From Robinsoniella sp. (GTDB lineage Bacteria; Bacillota; Clostridia; Lachnospirales; Lachnospiraceae): 46,601 nt of DNA. The first letter of the stretch is position 1, and each line of letters begins with the position of its first letter. Made by a program: the position numbers and the translations under genes. The notes beneath the pieces were generated by a model. That model did not search any database. It saw nothing but the letters and a program-made list of their open reading frames with translations, and had not been told where the DNA came from. Where the stretch lies: positions 1 to 46,601 of the forward strand of contig JAMPFB010000012.1 of NCBI GenBank assembly GCA_023664735.1. Direction: 5' to 3'. Below, one piece after another: positions 1 through 8,986 of this stretch.

Positions 1-23
1 CCCTCTGTTGCGTCCGCTTAGCC
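1..23. repeat. Left copy of a 23/24-bp inverted repeat shared with 46385-46408
   Basis: The first 15 bases, CCCTCTGTTGCGTCC, are the exact reverse complement of 46394-46408. The following GCTTAGCC also matches after a one-base gap. The two copies face each other across the whole window. It could be the edge of a dispersed repeat or mobile element, or a repeat at which an assembly broke. Its function is not visible from this sequence. Confidence 0.7.
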
Positions 24-84
24 ACTACCTTCAAAAAAACTGGCTGAACTGTTACCATTTCAAAGGGGATTGATTACATTTTAC

Positions 85-111
85 TAATTTTAAGAAAAAA
101 TTTGCCGATAT
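85..111 (+). promoter_or_regulatory. Candidate sigma-D (flagellar-type sigma-28) promoter
   Basis: GCCGATAT at 104-111 matches 7 of 8 positions of the sigma-28 -10 consensus GCCGATAA. TAAT at 85-88 matches 3 of 4 positions of the -35 box TAAA, and the spacer is exactly 15 nt. It lies upstream of the 47-codon ORF and the 354-aa gene. An overlapping sigma-A reading (TTGCCG, 16 nt, TATAAA) is also possible, so the sigma-factor assignment is inference. Confidence 0.4.
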
Positions 112-142
112 ATGTTACAAACCTATAAATAATCGGGGTTGT

Positions 143-286
143 ATGCCTAAGAATGCAGTCTGTGATGATGAAAAATGGCAGGAAGTGATTGAAAGGGCAA
201 AAAAGGAAGCAGTAAAAAAAGAGGAAACAAAAGAAACAGCAGCTATGCAGGAAAGGGACTTCAAATTTAAAGGTCAAGGAGGATAA
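143..286 (+). CDS. Small 47-aa ORF ahead of the unrecognised 354-aa gene
   Basis: The ORF runs ATG to TAA and encodes a short, highly charged Lys/Glu-rich peptide, probably helical, with no membrane segment. A G-rich stretch (GGGG, about 135-138) precedes the ATG at short distance. Its last codons form the ribosome-binding site (AAGGAGGA, 276-283) of the gene that starts at 291, so the two are probably translationally coupled. It may instead be the surviving 3' end of a longer gene, because the window starts only 142 bases upstream. No family was recognised. Confidence 0.35.
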   Translation: MPKNAVCDDEKWQEVIERAKKEAVKKEETKETAAMQERDFKFKGQGG

Positions 287-290
287 TGCA

Positions 291-1355
291 ATGGAAATCA
301 ATGTTAATAATAAATATGAACAGTTTTACAAAGGGACTGAGCTGATAAAGAATTATGGTTCAAACGAAAAAAGAAAAGATAAACTTGTCCACTATGAGTT
401 TAATACGACTGATGAACATGGCAATAAGGTTATGGATAGAATGAGCAGGGAAGAAACCTTGCAGGCGATGAAAGACATCCGCTCGCAGTATGGCGATGAT
501 GTGATTGTGGAGTTTTCCGGCGACGGAATGGCAAAGCTCATAGAGGGCAGGAAAGATTATTTAGGCAGACCGCTTACGGAAGAAGAAGTGGCAAGTCAGG
601 CAGAAAGACAGGAACTGTTTGATAGCATGGTGGTGCAAATGGAAAATACGCACCGTATGGTAATACCAAATATACAGACGAATGACAAGTTGTATAACAG
701 TCTTGACGGGGCAGATGAAGAAGCAGTAAAAGCAGCTAACGGGATTATCAAGAATTACCTTATGCCGGGGAATGTATTGGGTATGTCAGAAGATGAACGG
801 AAAAGCATGATTGCTTTTGGCATGGAAGAAGCAAAATATTTAGCTGAAAATTATTTGGATAAAGAGCAGGCAGGAGAATTTCTTTCCGCAATGGAAACCA
901 TTGCAAAATACGGCATGAATGGCAGCGTTGCAGAGGACGGTACGGTTACTTACCACATTGAAAAGGGGTTAAATTCTGCCGGACAGGTAGATGATATGGA
1001 TATTCTGAAAGAAAAAGCGCCTGGCCTATACAAAGAGATCAACGAGTTAAACCAGAGTATCATCAACCACAAAGATGGCGAAAAGTACGGGGCAAGGTTT
1101 TTGGAATTACATAAGAGGGCGGCAAAAGTATTAAATGCAAAAAATGAAAAAGGGGAAACCAACAGCGAAGCCGCAGTAAAGAAATACAAGAAATGGGAAG
1201 AAGAAATTGAAAAGACAAAACTTCCTGACATTTTCAAAAATACAAAATATGCAAATATACAGACATTTTTTGAAAGCCTGCAAAAGCAGGGTCAATTATC
1301 CAAAGACTGGCTGAATAACAGCATGGCACGTTTTATGAAATGGCTGAATCAATAA
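291..1355 (+). CDS. Unrecognised 354-aa cytoplasmic-type protein
   Basis: A good Shine-Dalgarno sequence (AAGGAGGA) lies 7 bases before the ATG. The protein is acidic/basic mixed and mainly helical, with no signal peptide, membrane segment or obvious catalytic motif. Residues around 55-85 contain a pattern ending in RSQYGDDVIVEFSG, which reads like one beta-alpha-beta unit. A long helical region follows, and the C-terminal third is Lys-rich. It is followed by a terminator-like hairpin, so it seems to be transcribed alone or with the 47-codon ORF. The possible sigma-D promoter upstream would tie it to a motility-type regulon, but this is inference. It is probably a real gene, because the long open frame is uninterrupted and has a strong RBS. 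I cannot name the family. Confidence 0.75.
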   Translation: MEINVNNKYEQFYKGTELIKNYGSNEKRKDKLVHYEFNTTDEHGNKVMDRMSREETLQAMKDIRSQYGDDVIVEFSGDGMAKLIEGRKDYLGRPLTEEEVASQAERQELFDSMVVQMENTHRMVIPNIQTNDKLYNSLDGADEEAVKAANGIIKNYLMPGNVLGMSEDERKSMIAFGMEEAKYLAENYLDKEQAGEFLSAMETIAKYGMNGSVAEDGTVTYHIEKGLNSAGQVDDMDILKEKAPGLYKEINELNQSIINHKDGEKYGARFLELHKRAAKVLNAKNEKGETNSEAAVKKYKKWEEEIEKTKLPDIFKNTKYANIQTFFESLQKQGQLSKDWLNNSMARFMKWLNQ

Positions 1356-1391
1356 GATAAAAACACCAACTTCTATATCCATCTTCCCACA

Positions 1392-1456
1392 ACACGGGAC
1401 TGTTGCTTTAACAATTGGGAAATTGCAAGGCGGCAGCCCCATGTTTCTGTTTTTAT
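1392..1456 (+). terminator. Imperfect stem-loop followed by a T-rich run
   Basis: The arms at 1392-1406 and 1430-1444 pair through ACA/TGT, GGG/CCC and CTGTTGC/GCGGCAG, with two internal mismatches and two G-U pairs. The loop contains a smaller CAATT/AATTG hairpin. TTTCTGTTTTT follows. It sits 37 bases after the 354-aa gene and would separate it from ispG. The rest of 1356-1512 shows nothing else I can assign. Confidence 0.4.
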
Positions 1457-1512
1457 AATGAAATATATAAAAGCAATATAGCAGTCTATTTTTTGAACCT
1501 CCACTCTCTGCC

Positions 1513-1541
1513 TTGCCCCTTTGTCTTATAAATGCTATACT
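1513..1541 (+). promoter_or_regulatory. Sigma-A promoter of ispG-polC
   Basis: TTGCCC at 1513-1518, a 17-nt spacer and TATACT at 1536-1541 make a good vegetative promoter. Transcription would start near 1548, leaving a leader of about 115 nt before ispG. Many related genomes place dxr and rseP directly upstream of ispG. Here the gene has its own promoter and those neighbours are not present. Confidence 0.6.
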
Positions 1542-1663
1542 AACCAAAGACGCACAAACCAAAACAGTTCACCTCCGGCAGCGCTTGTCTAAGACATATA
1601 AAGAAATTATCCGGACACCATCGGAATACCGCCGGAATCTGTTTCAAAAAGAAAGGAACCCAT

Positions 1664-2716
1664 ATGTACCGGAATCAAACAAAACCCATTCAAATCGGCA
1701 ATAAAACAATCGGAGGGGGCAATCCCGTTCTGATTCAGTCTATGACTAACACCAAAACAGAAAACGTAGCAGCTACGGTAGAACAGATTCAAAGGCTGGA
1801 AAAAGCAGGCTGCGAAATTATCCGCTGTACGGTGCCTACCCTAGAGGCAGCAAAAGCAATTGGTGAAATCAAAAAGCATATATCCATCCCCCTTGTGGCG
1901 GATATTCACTTTGACTATAAAATGGCAATTGCCGCTATGGAAAACGGTGCCGATAAAATCCGTATCAATCCGGGAAACATTGGAGGCATGGACCGGGTAG
2001 GGGCTGTAGTGGATGTGGCAAAAGAAAGAAATATCCCTATCCGTGTCGGAGTCAACAGCGGCTCCCTTGAAAAGAATATCATTGAAAAATACGGCAGGGT
2101 TACGGCAGAGGGAATTGTGGAAAGCGCTCTGGATAAGGTGAAGATGATTGAAGATTTAGGATATGACAATCTAGTTATCAGCATTAAGTCCTCGGATGTG
2201 CTTATGTGCGTAAAAGCCCATGAGCTGCTGGTAAAGGAAACCAATTATCCCCTCCATGTAGGAATTACGGAAGCCGGCACCCTTTGGAGCGGAAATATTA
2301 AATCTTCACTGGGGCTTGGCATGATTTTAGGGCAGGGAATCGGAGATACCATTCGGGTGTCCCTGACAGGAGACCCGGTGGAAGAGGTAAAGAGCGCAAA
2401 GCTGATTTTAAGGACGCTGGGTCTAAGAAAGGGCGGTATTGAAGTGGTTTCCTGTCCCACCTGCGGACGGACTCAGATTGATTTGATTTCTCTTGCAGGA
2501 AAGGTGGAAGAGCTGGTGGCAGACTATCCCCTTGACATTAAGGTTGCAGTTATGGGCTGCGTGGTAAACGGACCGGGAGAGGCAAAGGAGGCAGACCTTG
2601 GAATTGCAGGCGGAATTGGAGAAGGACTGTTAATTAAAAAAGGGGAAATCATCAAAAAAGTACCAGAAGAGAAACTACTTTACACATTAAAAGAAGAATT
2701 GGAGAATTGGAATTAA
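1664..2716 (+). CDS. ispG: 4-hydroxy-3-methylbut-2-en-1-yl diphosphate synthase (flavodoxin)
   Basis: IspG (GcpE) converts methylerythritol cyclodiphosphate to HMBPP, the penultimate step of the MEP isoprenoid pathway, using a [4Fe-4S] cluster. The N-terminal TIM-barrel signatures are present (LIQSMTNT, VADIHFDY, IRINPGNIGG). The C-terminal domain carries the three cluster cysteines C264 and C267 (SCPTCGRT) and C299 (GCVVNGPGE), with the glutamate ligand E306. The length of 350 aa is usual for the short bacterial form. The RBS AAAGGAA lies before ATG 1664. polC starts 4 bases after the stop, so the two are co-transcribed. dxs and ispA of the wider pathway are also in this window. Confidence 0.96.
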   Translation: MYRNQTKPIQIGNKTIGGGNPVLIQSMTNTKTENVAATVEQIQRLEKAGCEIIRCTVPTLEAAKAIGEIKKHISIPLVADIHFDYKMAIAAMENGADKIRINPGNIGGMDRVGAVVDVAKERNIPIRVGVNSGSLEKNIIEKYGRVTAEGIVESALDKVKMIEDLGYDNLVISIKSSDVLMCVKAHELLVKETNYPLHVGITEAGTLWSGNIKSSLGLGMILGQGIGDTIRVSLTGDPVEEVKSAKLILRTLGLRKGGIEVVSCPTCGRTQIDLISLAGKVEELVADYPLDIKVAVMGCVVNGPGEAKEADLGIAGGIGEGLLIKKGEIIKKVPEEKLLYTLKEELENWN

Positions 2717-2720
2717 GGTT

Positions 2721-5700
2721 ATGACAAAAGCTTTTCTGGAAGTATTTCCAACATTGCAGCTTCATAAGGAATTACGGGAACTGCTGAAAGAGGTGCAGGT
2801 GCTTCGCATTTCTTCCACAAAGCAGAGGGACTTTCTGCGCATTTACATAGAAAGCAGGCGGCTGATAGAAAAGGTTACCATTGTGAAGCTGGAACAGGAA
2901 ATCAAAAAGCAGTTGTTCTCTGCTAACCCCATTACAGTAAAAATCTATGAACGGTTTGTTTTATCCGGACAGTATACGCCAAAAGCATTGTTTAAGGTCT
3001 ATGAAGAGAGCATTCTTTTTGAGCTTAGGGAATATTCCCCGGTGCTTTATACCATGCTGAAAAAAGCGGAAGTACAGTTTCCGGAAGAGCATAAGGTTTT
3101 GCTCACATTAGAAGATACGGTTGCTGCCAGAATGAAATCTGAAGAGCTGCTAAATATTCTGAAAAAAATCTTTCATGAACGCTGCGGCTTTCCTGTTTTC
3201 GTTCAGACGGCCTATAAAGAAAAAAAGAAAAATGCACATGAAGAGGACGATATCAAAATAGCAAGGCAGGTTGCGGAAATTGTTTCCAGAGCAGAAAGCC
3301 TCCATGGAGAGTCCCGTGTTGAGGAACCGGAAAACGGGCAGGAAGAGAAAAAGGCGAAAGAGGAACAGAAAAAACAGTCAGGTGCGGCAAAAGAAGCTTC
3401 TTTTGGAGGACAGAAGGAGAAACGGGGCAGCTTCGGGAAGCGTATGCCCAAAAAAGACCCAAATCCGGACGTTATTTACGGAAAAGACTTTGAAGAAGAG
3501 GAAATTCTTGCCATCGATCAGTTGATTGGCGAAATGGGGGAAGTGACGGTTCGAGGCAGGGTGCTAGCAGTGGACACAAGGGAAATCCGCAATGAAAAGA
3601 CCATTCTTATATTCCAGATTACGGATTTTACCGATACCATTACCGTAAAAATGTTTGCCCATAACGAGCAGGTGCCAGAGCTTTTAGAGCACATAACGAA
3701 AGGCGCTTTTTTCAAGCTGAAAGCAGTTGCCATGATAGATAAATTTGATAATGAGCTGACCTTAGGCTCCATACAGGGAATCAAGAAAATTCCCGATTTT
3801 ACTACGAGCCGAAGCGACCACAGCCTGCAAAAAAGAGTAGAGCTTCATTGTCATACGAAGATGAGTGATATGGACGGAGTTTCCGATGCTTCTGCAATTG
3901 TAAAAAGAGCCTATAAATGGGGGCACCCAGCCATTGCCATTACGGATCACGGAGTTGCTCAGGCATTTCCGGAGGCATTTCATGTATGGCAGGATTTATG
4001 GAAGGCGGAAAAGGCAAAAAGGAAGGAAGCGGGAGAGGAAAACCCTGACAGACAGGACTTTTTTAAGATTATATATGGTGTGGAAGCCTATCTGGTAGAT
4101 GATTTAAAGGAAATCGTCACCAATTCCAAAAATCAGTCGTTAGAAGAAACCTATGTGGTATTTGATATTGAGACTACCGGATTTTCACCGATTAAAAACA
4201 ATATTATAGAAATCGGTGCAGTAAAAGTGGCAGGCGGTGAAATCATAGACCGGTATTCTACGTTTGTAAATCCAAAGGAGCCCATTCCTTTTCAGATTGA
4301 AAAGCTTACAGGCATAAAGGATGAGGATGTGATGGAGGCGCCTGTGATTACGCAAGTGCTTCCTGCATTTTTGGAATTTGTGGGGAATGCTGTTTTAGTG
4401 GCGCATAATGCTAATTTTGATATGAGCTTTATTTTGGAAAATGCCAAAAGACAGCAGATTGATGGGGACTTTACTTATGTGGATACAGTAGGCATTTCCA
4501 GAATGCTGCTAAAGAATCAGGCAAAGCATACACTGGATGCGGTAGCAAAAGCACTGGGAGTTTCCTTGGAAAATCATCATCGTGCCGTGGATGATGCAGC
4601 GGCAACAGCAGAAATATTTGTGAAATTTATTAAGATGCTGAAAGCAGAAGGGGCAGATACACTGGATCAGGTAAACAGCATGGGCGCTGCCAGCGTAGAG
4701 AGCATAAAAAGGCTGCCTTCCTACCATGCGATTATTCTGGCAAAAAATGACGTGGGAAGAGTGAATATGTACAGGCTGATTTCCGAATCCCATTTAACCT
4801 ATTACAATAAGCGCCCAAGGATTCCCAAAAGCCGGATTTTAGAAAACCGGGAGGGTCTGATATTAGGAAGCGCCTGTGAAGCGGGAGAGCTGTACCGGGC
4901 GCTGTTAGAAGGAAAAAGCAACGAGGACATTGCCAGAATCGTAAAGTTTTACGATTATCTGGAAATCCAGCCTACCGGAAACAATGCTTTTATGATTGCA
5001 TCTGAGAAGATAGACATTCATTCCATGGAAGATATTCAGGATATTAACAAGCAAATCTGCAAGCTGGGAGAGCAGTTCAACAAGCCTGTCTGTGCCACCT
5101 GCGACGTGCATTTTTTAGACCCGGAGGATGAAATCTACCGAAGGATTATCATGACTGGAAAGGGCTTTAAGGATGCGGACGATCAGGCGCCCTTATATCT
5201 TCGCACAACAGAGGAAATGCTGGAGGAATTTTCCTATCTGGGAAGCGATAAGGCAAAGGAAGTGGTTATTACCAATACGAACCTGATTGCGGACCAGATT
5301 GAATCCATAGACCCGGTGCGCCCAGATAAGTGCCCGCCGGTCATTGAGGACAGCGACAAGACGCTAACGGACATCTGCTATAACAGGGCAAGGGAAATGT
5401 ATGGGGAAAATCTGCCGGAAATCGTGGAAAAAAGACTGGAAAAGGAACTGAACTCCATTATCAAAAACGGATTTGCAGTTATGTATATTATAGCCCAGAA
5501 GCTTGTGTGGAAGTCGGTGGAAGATGGCTATCTGGTAGGCTCCCGTGGCTCTGTAGGCTCATCCTTTGTGGCAACCATGTCCGGAATTACAGAGGTAAAC
5601 CCTTTAAGCCCCCATTATTATTGTACAAAATGCCATTACAGCGATTTTACTTCTGAGGAAGTAAGGGCTTATGCAGGAAGGGCGGGCTGTGACATGCCCG

Positions 5701-7229
5701 ATAAGAATTGTCCGAACTGTGGGGAGCCTTTAAAGAAAGACGGGTTTGATATTCCATTTGAAACGTTTTTGGGATTTAAAGGAGATAAGGAGCCGGATAT
5801 TGATTTGAATTTTTCCGGAGAATATCAAAGTAAGGCTCATAAATATACAGAAGTCATCTTTGGCGCCGGACAGACTTTTCGTGCCGGCACCATCGGTACT
5901 CTTGCCGATAAGACAGCCTTTGGCTATGTGAAAAATTATTATGAGGAAAGAGGACAGCGAAAGCGGACCTGCGAAATCAATCGGATTGTGGAGGGATGTA
6001 CCGGCATCCGGCGTTCTACCGGGCAGCATCCGGGAGGCATCATCGTACTGCCTATAGGACAGGACATCAACTCCTTTACGCCTATCCAGCACCCGGCAAA
6101 TGATATGACTACGGATATTGTGACTACACATTTTGATTACCATTCCATTGACCATAACCTGCTAAAGCTGGATATACTTGGACACGACGATCCTACCATG
6201 ATTCGTATGCTGGAGGATTTGACAGGAATTGATGCGGTGAAGATTCCTTTGGACGATAAAAAGGTCATGTCCTTATTCCGGAGTACAGATGCCCTTGGCA
6301 TTACTCCGGATCAGATTGGGGGCTGTCCCTTAGGCTCCTTGGGAATACCGGAGTTTGGAACGGATTTTGTTATCCAGATGTTAATTGATACAAAGCCTTC
6401 CTCTTTTTCTGATTTAATCAGGATTTCCGGGCTGTCCCATGGAACGGACGTATGGCTTGGCAATGCCCAGACCTTGATAGAGGAAGGAAAAGCCACTATT
6501 TCAACAGCAATCTGTACCCGTGACGATATTATGACCTATCTGATCAATACCGGCGTGGAGGAAGCGCTTTCTTTCACCATTATGGAAAGCGTCAGAAAGG
6601 GAAAAGGGCTAAAGCCCGAATGGGAGAGTGCCATGACGGAAGCAGGGGTGCCGGACTGGTACATCTGGTCCTGCAAAAAAATCAAATACATGTTTCCAAA
6701 GGCTCATGCGGCAGCTTACGTCATGATGGCATGGCGGATTGCCTATTGCAAGGTAAATTATCCTCTTGCCTACTATGGCGCTTATTTCAGCATACGTGCA
6801 TCGGCATTTTCCTATGAGCTGATGTGTCAGGGACAAAGGCATTTGGAAAATATCATGGCAGAATACGAAAGCAGGAAGGATTCCCTTTCCAAAAAAGAGC
6901 AGGATACCTATAAGGACATGAAAATCGTGCAGGAAATGTATGCAAGGGGCTTTGACTTCCTTCCAGTGGATATTTTCAAATCCAATTCCAGACTATTCCA
7001 GATTGTAGACGGAAAGCTCCTGCCATCTTTAAACAGCATTGACGGGCTTGGGGAAAAAGCGGCGGAAGCCATTATGGAAGCGTCCAAGGACGGTCCCTAT
7101 TTGTCCAAGGATGATTTCAGGCAGAGGACGAAAGTATCCAAGACGGTAATTGAGCTGATGGATCAGTTGAATCTGCTTGGGGACCTGCCGGAATCCAACC
7201 AGATCAGCCTGTTTGATTTTGTATCCTGA
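2721..7229 (+). CDS. polC: DNA polymerase III PolC (Gram-positive replicative polymerase with 3'-5' exonuclease)
   Basis: PolC is the replicative alpha subunit of low-GC Gram-positives, with built-in proofreading. In order it has an N-terminal domain, a charged linker (about residues 175-250), an OB-fold around 265-345, and a PHP domain starting near 373 (ELHCHTKMSDMDG). This PHP domain is split by a DEDD exonuclease beginning near residue 482 (FDIETTGF). A zinc-binding segment follows at about 967-1005 (YYCTKCHY and CPNCGEPL), then the palm with the catalytic aspartates in EPDIDLNF near residue 1026, and finally the fingers and the C-terminal part. At 1502 aa it is slightly longer than the Bacillus enzyme (about 1437 aa), mostly through the linker. 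All key motifs look intact. Confidence 0.97.
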   Translation: MTKAFLEVFPTLQLHKELRELLKEVQVLRISSTKQRDFLRIYIESRRLIEKVTIVKLEQEIKKQLFSANPITVKIYERFVLSGQYTPKALFKVYEESILFELREYSPVLYTMLKKAEVQFPEEHKVLLTLEDTVAARMKSEELLNILKKIFHERCGFPVFVQTAYKEKKKNAHEEDDIKIARQVAEIVSRAESLHGESRVEEPENGQEEKKAKEEQKKQSGAAKEASFGGQKEKRGSFGKRMPKKDPNPDVIYGKDFEEEEILAIDQLIGEMGEVTVRGRVLAVDTREIRNEKTILIFQITDFTDTITVKMFAHNEQVPELLEHITKGAFFKLKAVAMIDKFDNELTLGSIQGIKKIPDFTTSRSDHSLQKRVELHCHTKMSDMDGVSDASAIVKRAYKWGHPAIAITDHGVAQAFPEAFHVWQDLWKAEKAKRKEAGEENPDRQDFFKIIYGVEAYLVDDLKEIVTNSKNQSLEETYVVFDIETTGFSPIKNNIIEIGAVKVAGGEIIDRYSTFVNPKEPIPFQIEKLTGIKDEDVMEAPVITQVLPAFLEFVGNAVLVAHNANFDMSFILENAKRQQIDGDFTYVDTVGISRMLLKNQAKHTLDAVAKALGVSLENHHRAVDDAAATAEIFVKFIKMLKAEGADTLDQVNSMGAASVESIKRLPSYHAIILAKNDVGRVNMYRLISESHLTYYNKRPRIPKSRILENREGLILGSACEAGELYRALLEGKSNEDIARIVKFYDYLEIQPTGNNAFMIASEKIDIHSMEDIQDINKQICKLGEQFNKPVCATCDVHFLDPEDEIYRRIIMTGKGFKDADDQAPLYLRTTEEMLEEFSYLGSDKAKEVVITNTNLIADQIESIDPVRPDKCPPVIEDSDKTLTDICYNRAREMYGENLPEIVEKRLEKELNSIIKNGFAVMYIIAQKLVWKSVEDGYLVGSRGSVGSSFVATMSGITEVNPLSPHYYCTKCHYSDFTSEEVRAYAGRAGCDMPDKNCPNCGEPLKKDGFDIPFETFLGFKGDKEPDIDLNFSGEYQSKAHKYTEVIFGAGQTFRAGTIGTLADKTAFGYVKNYYEERGQRKRTCEINRIVEGCTGIRRSTGQHPGGIIVLPIGQDINSFTPIQHPANDMTTDIVTTHFDYHSIDHNLLKLDILGHDDPTMIRMLEDLTGIDAVKIPLDDKKVMSLFRSTDALGITPDQIGGCPLGSLGIPEFGTDFVIQMLIDTKPSSFSDLIRISGLSHGTDVWLGNAQTLIEEGKATISTAICTRDDIMTYLINTGVEEALSFTIMESVRKGKGLKPEWESAMTEAGVPDWYIWSCKKIKYMFPKAHAAAYVMMAWRIAYCKVNYPLAYYGAYFSIRASAFSYELMCQGQRHLENIMAEYESRKDSLSKKEQDTYKDMKIVQEMYARGFDFLPVDIFKSNSRLFQIVDGKLLPSLNSIDGLGEKAAEAIMEASKDGPYLSKDDFRQRTKVSKTVIELMDQLNLLGDLPESNQISLFDFVS

Positions 7230-7322
7230 GAAAAAAGGAGTAGTTTCGACGAAAGCTTTTAAGGTTCTTGCCCTGATTAAGAAAACTTTAAGAAATGAAC
7301 ATCATTTATTTCAAAAAAGTTC

Positions 7323-7351
7323 TTGTAAATAGGAGTTGGACAGGATAAAAT
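7323..7351 (+). promoter_or_regulatory. Sigma-A promoter of the secreted FN3-like protein
   Basis: TTGTAA at 7323-7328, a 17-nt spacer and TAAAAT at 7346-7351 precede the gene by about 50 bases. The separate promoter and the terminator after the gene mark a single-gene unit between polC and spoIIIA. I saw no terminator hairpin directly after polC. Confidence 0.55.
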
Positions 7352-7403
7352 AAATATAGCAGACGACAGTCTGACTAAAATACATAATTAAGGGGGAAAA
7401 TGA

Positions 7404-8654
7404 ATGAAAAAGAACAGCATTTTCAACAAAATGCTTCCACTCTTTGGAGTGCTTTTGTCCTGTGTACTGATGATGTGCATTGGAATCAATGTATCAGCGG
7501 CCAATACACAGCCGACAGATTTGAAGCAGACAGCAGCAGCAGCTACGAAGGTGACGATTGGCTGGACAGCGCCATCCACACAGGCAGGCAACAGTTATAA
7601 CAGGATTATGTTCCAATGCTCTAAGGATGGCAAGACATGGGTTGACAAGGGTGCTATAGATTCAAAGGTGACAAGCGCCACATTGATTGGAATCGAAAGA
7701 GGAACCAGCCAGTATGTGCGTATCAAAGCAGTGAGCTACAACGAAGCCACCAAAAAGATTCTTGTAGACGGGGCATGGTCAGAAGCAATTGAGGTTGCAA
7801 CTATTCCATACAGCGTAAGCGGAATTACCCAGACAGCTTCAACAAAGACCAAAGCAACTTTTACATGGCCGGAAGCAAGGGGTGCAAACTGTTATGATGT
7901 ATATGTGGGTACTTCCTATAGCAATGCAAAATTCAAAGGGCGTATGACTGGAAGAAGTGTGGAGGTTAAAGGAAAACAGGGCTATGGATATTATGTAAAG
8001 GTAGTGCCAGTTAGAATAACCATAAATAACGCAGAGAATAATAGATATGCAGCGCTTGGAATGGAAACATGGGGCACCGTAAAGACCAATCCAAAGGCTG
8101 TAACCCTTTCCAAAGAAAATAGCTGGGAAAGAGGAAGCAAATCCATTGACTTTACATGGACCTCAAGCAATAAAAAGGTTGATGGTTATCAGGTTAAGAT
8201 TTATGACAGTAAAAGCAAGGTAAAAGCTACCGTCAATACAAAGAAGACAAGCTATACATTCAATAAGGCAAAAAGCAACCAGTATTATAAGATAAAGGTT
8301 CGTCCCTATATCAATGTAAATGACAAAAAGAAATACGGATCATGGTCGGCAACTGGCGTTTCCCTAATGGCACCGCAGATTACCGGAGTTTCTCAGGAGG
8401 ATAATAAGGCAACGGTTACATGGGCGGCAGTAAAGGGCGCAAGCGCTTATGATATTTATGCAGGCAGCTATCCTGATATTGAAAGCATGACCAAGATTGG
8501 CACATCCAATTCAACAACCTTTGTTACAAATGCTGTACAAAATAATGCAGCAGTTACTACCAATAAGCGAATTTATTTCTGTGTTAAAGCAACGAAAACT
8601 GTTAAAGGAAAGACTTATACATCCTTAGCAAGTGATGCAGGATTCAGTAACTAA
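7404..8654 (+). CDS. Secreted protein with about four fibronectin type III-like repeats
   Basis: The RBS AGGGGGA precedes an ATG opening a classic signal peptide (charged MKKNS, hydrophobic core, cleavage near INVSAA at about residue 33). The mature part holds roughly four beta-rich units of 90-95 residues (about 37-130, 135-230, 233-325 and 327-416). Each has the FN3-like pattern of Trp-containing strand B (IGWTAP, FTWPEA, FTWTSS, VTWAAV), a GYQVKIY- or YDVYVG-type strand C and a YYKIKVRPY-type strand F. There is no LPXTG anchor, transmembrane tail or enzyme domain, so it is probably released or loosely bound to the wall. A role in adhesion or matrix binding is a guess. The last repeat of the protease at 39538 is similar in style. 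Confidence 0.85.
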   Translation: MKKNSIFNKMLPLFGVLLSCVLMMCIGINVSAANTQPTDLKQTAAAATKVTIGWTAPSTQAGNSYNRIMFQCSKDGKTWVDKGAIDSKVTSATLIGIERGTSQYVRIKAVSYNEATKKILVDGAWSEAIEVATIPYSVSGITQTASTKTKATFTWPEARGANCYDVYVGTSYSNAKFKGRMTGRSVEVKGKQGYGYYVKVVPVRITINNAENNRYAALGMETWGTVKTNPKAVTLSKENSWERGSKSIDFTWTSSNKKVDGYQVKIYDSKSKVKATVNTKKTSYTFNKAKSNQYYKIKVRPYINVNDKKKYGSWSATGVSLMAPQITGVSQEDNKATVTWAAVKGASAYDIYAGSYPDIESMTKIGTSNSTTFVTNAVQNNAAVTTNKRIYFCVKATKTVKGKTYTSLASDAGFSN

Positions 8655-8685
8655 AATTCGGCAATTAAATAAGAACACCTATGAT

Positions 8686-8720
8686 AAAAAGAGACTGTCT
8701 TTTCAGGCGGTCTCTTTTTA
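8686..8720 (+). terminator. Rho-independent terminator of the FN3-like gene
   Basis: A perfect 10-bp stem (AAAAAGAGAC at 8686-8695 with GTCTCTTTTT at 8710-8719) encloses a 14-nt loop and ends in a T run. The A/T arms make it able to work on both strands. It lies 31 bases after the stop codon. Confidence 0.85.
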
Positions 8721-8761
8721 TGCCCATGTTTCAAAGGAATTGGAATCCTAACCATAAAAAA

Positions 8762-8789
8762 ATAGGGCAGTTCAGGGAAACTGTCCTAT
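8762..8789. repeat. Second hairpin in the polC/FN3-spoIIIA intergenic space
   Basis: ATAGGGCAGTT at 8762-8772 pairs with AACTGTCCTAT at 8779-8789, with one G-U pair and a 6-nt loop. Only a weak T run follows, so it may be a backup terminator. The rest of 8790-8980 is AT-rich and shows no convincing ORF or structured RNA. Confidence 0.4.
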
Positions 8790-8986
8790 CGTTTAGGGAA
8801 AATTGTATAAAGGGATTTATACAAAAAATGGTATTAACCATATGAAAATCAGCACGTGCAACTGTTTTTCATAAATATATAATAACACTTTTTTCGTATA
8901 TGTCCAGCATTTTTTTACAATTTCCGCATGTTTTCATCGCTAAAAATCGACAAAAAGCGGGGAATGCCGAATTTAAAAAATAATAG

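Noticed and set aside
1949-1956. GCCGATAA (sigma-D -10 consensus) inside ispG.
   Set aside because: It encodes conserved residues of IspG and no gene starts downstream. Similar matches in polC, rqcH and pgsA are also coding.
5730-6155. 141-codon minus-strand open frame opposite the polymerase palm of PolC.
   Set aside because: The forward strand encodes the conserved catalytic region. The reverse frame lacks an RBS and family features.
8790-8986. AT-rich stretch before spoIIIA examined for a riboswitch or small RNA.
   Set aside because: No stable multi-stem fold or known aptamer motif could be seen by eye.
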